64,000 nt of DNA from Mixophyes australis (taxonomy: Eukaryota; Chordata; Amphibia; Anura; Limnodynastidae), in contig JAVHZZ010000002.1 in NCBI GenBank assembly GCA_036250195.1, positions 279,950,960 through 280,014,959 of the forward strand, in the 5' to 3' direction. Made by a program: the position numbers and the translations under genes. Below, one piece after another: positions 60,300-64,000 of the stretch; within the stretch, counting starts at the first letter, position 1, and each line of letters begins with the position of its first letter. Below the pieces are notes generated by a model. That model worked only from the letters and a program-made list of their open reading frames with translations. It did not search any database and was not told the DNA's origin.

Positions 60300-61200
60300 C
60301 GTCAGCAGTGTCTAAAAGGAGAACTAACGAAGCCTCTAGAGTAGTATACATCTCTAATGGCAGTTATTGGATAACAATAACCTATCGAGCATAACCTTGT
60401 CAAAATAGTGTAAATTAGGGAGGACTCAATATGTACACATAATCTCCAGATAACACTATTGTGAAGAGCCATTAAGCAGAAATGTTACAGTAGACTGAAC
60501 ATAGCATGAAACATCAAACATGAATTATTAGAAACAGTAACACCAGGGTGCGCTTTTTAGTCCTCTAAGATGAGAATACAGGCCTGAAAATAATTCTGTG
60601 AAACCATGCAAAAACTCTATCTAATGGCGTGAGCAATGCAGCTAAACAGAACATAGGCTAAATACAAATAACGTGGGACTTCCGTCACGATAGAAGAAAA
60701 CGGGCTGCTCGAGGCTTTTTAATGGCATAGGAACTATAATGCTGATAGCATGTAAACTAGGGGAATACAGCCACAGCAGTGTGTTCAGATATCATAGACG
60801 GATGCGTTGGAAATTAACACGCACTATAAAGAAACTTATACAACTATAGGCCAATGAAGGGTACTAAAGCCTGGATATAGAAATGTTACACCCAGAGGAA
60901 GGGACCAAAGAAGCCCCATATATTTAACAGGGCCTGTGAGAGTTGGAGCATATCCCTGGGCAACCACATAATCTCTGAGATATGAAGAAATAACATAAGC
61001 TTGTCAAAGTAGTGTACATTTGGAGGGACCCAGCCGAAGTGCATAGGTGAATCCCAGAGTACACCACCCTGTAGAACCATTAAGTGGAAAAATAACAACT
61101 GTCTGGAAATGACATGGAACATCAAACAAATATTAATAAAAACCGTTTCTCAGGTGACTACTATTAAGTCGAGTCCTCTGAAATGAAAACATTCGCTTGA
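60300..61200 (-). repeat. Divergent internal duplication in the LINE spacer
   Basis: Blocks recur with an offset of about 604 bp: TTGTCAAAATAGTGTAAATT (60397) with TTGTCAAAGTAGTGTACATT (61001), CATTAAGCAGAAA with CATTAAGTGGAAA, and ATGAAACATCAAACA with ATGGAACATCAAACA. TTAGTCCTCTAAGATGA also pairs with GAGTCCTCTGAAATGA. The duplication explains the unusually long inter-ORF spacer. Confidence 0.75.
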
Positions 61201-61468
61201 AGTAGTTGAATATGCAAGTTCAAGATCAGCGCTGATCCGGGGGTCCGGAATACCTGTAATGGAAAGCAGAGAGACAGAGAGAAAAAGAGAGAAAAAAGGG
61301 GGATGAAACACACAACTAAGACTTTCTGGTAGCGGAAAGAAGCCCGACGAGGAGACCCCAAATCAAATTAGGCTGTAGACCAAGTAGGTGAAGGAGCTCT
61401 TCGCGGGAGTGGAGAGCTGCCTGCGGACAGGGTTGGAGAGGCCATTGGGATACCCAACTTCTCCAGCA

Positions 61469-62243
61469 TTAAGAGGCCTTCTTCGTGAGTCTTAATCCTA
61501 TGGGAGGAGCCATTATGTGTAACTTGGAGAGGAATGGAAAGCCCCAGCGATATCGAATGCGATGGTTTCTGAGGGCTTTCATGATGGTGATCAGATTGCG
61601 GCGTTTCCTCAAAGTTGAAGGAGCTAAGTCCTGAAAAATCTGGATGTTATGACGCGAGTAAGAAACAGCTGGAGTATTGCATGTCGCAGCTATGAATTGC
61701 TCTTTGACAGTGTAATAATGGAATCTAATGACCACGTCTCTGGGTGGCTGGTCTGCAGGGGGTTTGGCATGCAGGGCTCTATGAGCACAGTAGAAAATCG
61801 GAAGGAGTATCGGGAAGGTATTGGCGGAGAAGGCACTCTAAATATTTAGGCAGAGCATCAGTGTCAATGAGTTCCGGAATATTCTTAAGGCGGACGTTAT
61901 TTCGTTGTGTGCGATTTTCAACATCCTCATTGTGATCTTGCATATCTGAGAGAGAATGGCGTATTTCTGCGAGTTGTTGGTCAACCGATGTTTGATTGGA
62001 GCAGATATCATCCACTTTGTGTTCTAATGAATCTGTGCGGTTGCAAAGGGCCAGAACCTCAGCTTTAATGTCCTGAATAACCGCCCTCATATCAGTTTGT
62101 ATGGTGGTTTGAATTATCTTCAAAAGCTCTGGTGTGGAGCAAATTACATTTGAGGGTTGGGAGTCCTCACGGTCCGAGACCGGCGATACAGGAGTTTCGA
62201 GTGCGGAAGAGCTCGCTTGTGTTTTGTCTTTGCGGGTAAACAT
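61469..62243 (-). pseudogene. L1-like ORF1, one frame break
   Basis: ATG 62243 opens MFTRKDKTQASSS, then a coiled coil (LFALCNRTDSLEHKV-type heptads, QDHNEDVENRTQRNN), the RRM start NNVRLKNIPELID, and after a frame break near 61780 VIRFHYYTVKEQF, FQDLAPSTLRKRRNL and YRWGFPF. Otherwise it is complete, at about 255-260 residues. Confidence 0.8.
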
Positions 62244-63379
62244 GGCCGGCTGGACAGCTTTTTTTGGTTTGTGAGACAGGACTCAGACAGCAGATAAAAC
62301 ACTGAAACGACACCACACAGCCATAGAACAATATGTCCAAAGCTAGATGCTAATGTATGATCTCCAAGGTTCAAGGGAGGAGTCTGATTACTCCATAAGA
62401 AGAGGGTTTTTTGTAGAGCGAAGTACATAAAAGCACCCTTGGATTCTGCGCTGTCTTATTTAAGGATTGTAGCACATGAAACTATCAGTGAGCTGTGAAA
62501 TGTTATATACAGGTACTAGGTGGCTTCATAGGCCAGCAAACAGTTCAGCAGCAAGTCCAGAAAATCAGAGTTATAACCTGTTCAGTTTAGCCACCAGATG
62601 GCAGTAGAATTCCAAATAGGTGTTTTAAAGAATATGATATACAATTTAGCCACAAGATGGCAATAAAACCCCCAAAAATGAGTTAACTCTTTAGTGAGGG
62701 TTATTATGGTTATTCCTGATTTATATATTAATGAAGGCAAAGCCACTTTATTTTGATGGCACAGAGGTAAGAGCCCTTAAGCCTTAGTATAAATTGAAAG
62801 AATGCAGGATTTTAAGAAGGGTGTCAGTCTTCAGAAGCTTACCTGCAGTCTTCATGGAGAAGCGATATGTGGCCCCAGGGGTTATTTTCAGCAGTTTCGC
62901 GCTGCTCTATTTCTTGGCAAAGGGCTGCACTATTTGTCCCCTGATTAAGACTCAGGGTCTCCCAGATCTTCGAAAGCAAATGAGTGCAGCCAGCAATATC
63001 TGAAGAACTGTCTGCACAGGGGGACCGCAGGGAACCACAGCGGGTAGCGGTTACACGCTCCACCACACTCCGTCTACCCCTTGCAGATGGTTAGGAGTAG
63101 GAGATCCCGCGCTGTGCAAACCCCTGAGGAGGAGCAGAATCTGCTTTTTGTTGCAGACGGTCCTCAGGCCTCACACCGCGCCAGCTATATACCGTGTGCT
63201 GCCCAAAGTTGCCAGGGGGAGCCCCGATGAAGGGAGAATCCAGGAGGGGAGTGGGCTTCAGACTGAGCTTCGGGTGGGGAAGGGTCTGGCGGGATGAACC
63301 GCTCCAGCGGAAGGATACTGTCCGGCGGGGCTCCAAAATCGAGGCCGCGGCTTTTCAGGTCTTGTTAGGCCACAGGGGT

Positions 63380-63580
63380 ATCGGGCGAACGGGAAACCCG
63401 TGAGTCACCCCAAAGCGGAGCTGGACTGCAGCAGGGGGTACCAGCAGAGGAGGGTAGTGTCTTGGACGCAGTATAAGTCGTTGGCTGGTAGCGGGGAGCC
63501 TTTAAAATACAGAGATCCACGGAGCTCCTATTCAGCGTGTCCGACTGAGATGGCTGCCAGGCCACGCCCCCCTGGAAAAA
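63380..63580 (-). promoter_or_regulatory. 5' end of LINE 5' UTR (internal promoter region)
   Basis: On the minus strand the element starts close to GGGGGCGTGGCCTGGCAGCC followed by ATCTCAG. The GCCATCT core resembles the YY1 site at the start of mammalian L1 promoters. This is inference from resemblance and position. Confidence 0.4.
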
Positions 63581-63589
63581 TATATTTTT

Positions 63590-64000
63590 ATATATTTTTT
63601 TTCAATTATATTTCTGTCAAACAAAAATTTACAGCTAATATTCAGAGGAATAAGATCAAACAAAATAAAACAACATGTACAAATATCATCACACTGTGCC
63701 CCTTCACGATCACACTGTGTGCCCCATTCATCCACACTCTCTGTGCCCTCCTTCATCCACACACTCTGTGCCCTCCTTCACCCTCACTCTGCCCCACCCT
63801 TCATTCTTTTGCCTCTCCATTGCTGTTTCCTATCACTATTTCCCCTCCGTTTCTTTACTTGCCATACTTGGCCTTCTTTCTTCTATTTTTTACTGTCTTT
63901 TCTTCTTTCTTCTAACCAATCCGGTGGCGCCCGGGACCCAGCACCCTCCTCTCTTCTGCCGCTTCTCACTGAATATGTTGGAGGTGATGACGTCACACTC
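63590..64000 (-). mobile_element. Partial MITE-like element cut by the window end
   Basis: On the minus strand from the window edge: ATTCAGTGAGAAGCGGC, GGTGCTGGGTCCCGGGCGCC and GGATTGGTT, matching the right arm of the palindrome at 455-540 (TGCTGGGTCCCGGCGCC, GGATTGGTA). Then come GGCAGAGTGAGGGTGAAGG and GGCACAGAGTGTGTGGATGA-type tandem units (63690-63790), like the minisatellites in the other two elements. The left end is near 63585; the right end lies outside. Confidence 0.6.

Larger units (their letters stand above)
58660..63580 (-). mobile_element. L1/Tx1-like LINE, 5' half with complete 5' UTR
   Basis: From the right: a GC-rich 5' UTR of about 1.3 kb (63580-62244) starting GGGGGGCGTGGCCTGGCAGC, a broken ORF1 (62243-61469), an unusually long spacer (about 1.75 kb) and an ORF2 truncated after the endonuclease (59715 to about 58660), where the next LINE begins. 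RT and 3' end are absent from the window. Confidence 0.8.

Noticed and set aside
63000..63580. GC-rich stretch as a host CpG-island promoter
   Set aside because: It runs directly into ORF1 of an L1-like LINE on the minus strand and has the length and position of its 5' UTR.

Overview
The window looks like intronic and intergenic DNA from a vertebrate, most probably an amphibian and probably a frog. This is an inference. It rests on the mix of element types: L1/Tx1-like and L2/CR1-like LINEs, Penelope-like elements (PLEs) with GIY-YIG endonucleases, a Tc1/mariner element, many hAT-type MITEs with 8-bp target duplications, LTR relics and a DIRS-like tyrosine-recombinase relic. It also rests on one conserved vertebrate gene. 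Nothing here looks bacterial or viral.

Host gene. The one cellular gene I can support is SMIM29 (formerly C6orf1; small integral membrane protein 29) on the minus strand. Its coding exons are at 20722-20612, 20342-20317 (26 nt), 19769-19670 and 7644-7576. They join in frame to 101 codons plus a stop. An acceptor at 20778 shows that a further non-coding 5' exon lies upstream. The best candidate is a GC-box/CCAAT/ETS-like promoter with a donor site at about 44473-44560, which would make intron 1 about 23.7 kb. The 12-kb third intron carries a nearly full-length LINE in antisense.

Layout. 1-7.4 kb: a 2.5-kb hAT-type element filled by a 20-bp minisatellite, dispersed repeats and a LINE 3' end. 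7.4-20.8 kb: SMIM29, with a MITE, a dispersed repeat, a 6.66-kb L1-like LINE (11-bp TSD) and a 1.2-kb foldback inside its introns. 20.8-27 kb: a solo LTR (5-bp TSD), the endonuclease part of an L2-like LINE, and an inverted-repeat element split by another LTR (5-bp TSD). 27.6-32.7 kb: a Tc1 element split by a 3.65-kb PLE with inverted terminal repeats (14-bp TSD). 33.2-39.4 kb: an L2-like reverse transcriptase split by a 5'-truncated L1-like element (12-bp TSD). 39.4-44 kb: an L1 3' end, a MITE within a MITE and a second PLE relic. 44-52 kb: candidate promoter, a perfect 66-bp inverted repeat, an 822-bp hAT element, a DIRS-like relic and a second solo LTR of the 21.9-kb family. 52-63.6 kb: two L1-like LINEs on the minus strand, one with an intact 308-aa ORF1. 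63.6-64 kb: the start of another MITE-like element.

Almost all long open frames here are transposon relics or frames through minisatellite DNA. I found no gene cluster or convincing new biological system. The most distinctive observations are the recovered split SMIM29 gene, a hairpin-plus-minisatellite cassette that recurs in three MITE-like elements, and the dated nests of insertions. Classification and ages come from reading alone; no database search was run.
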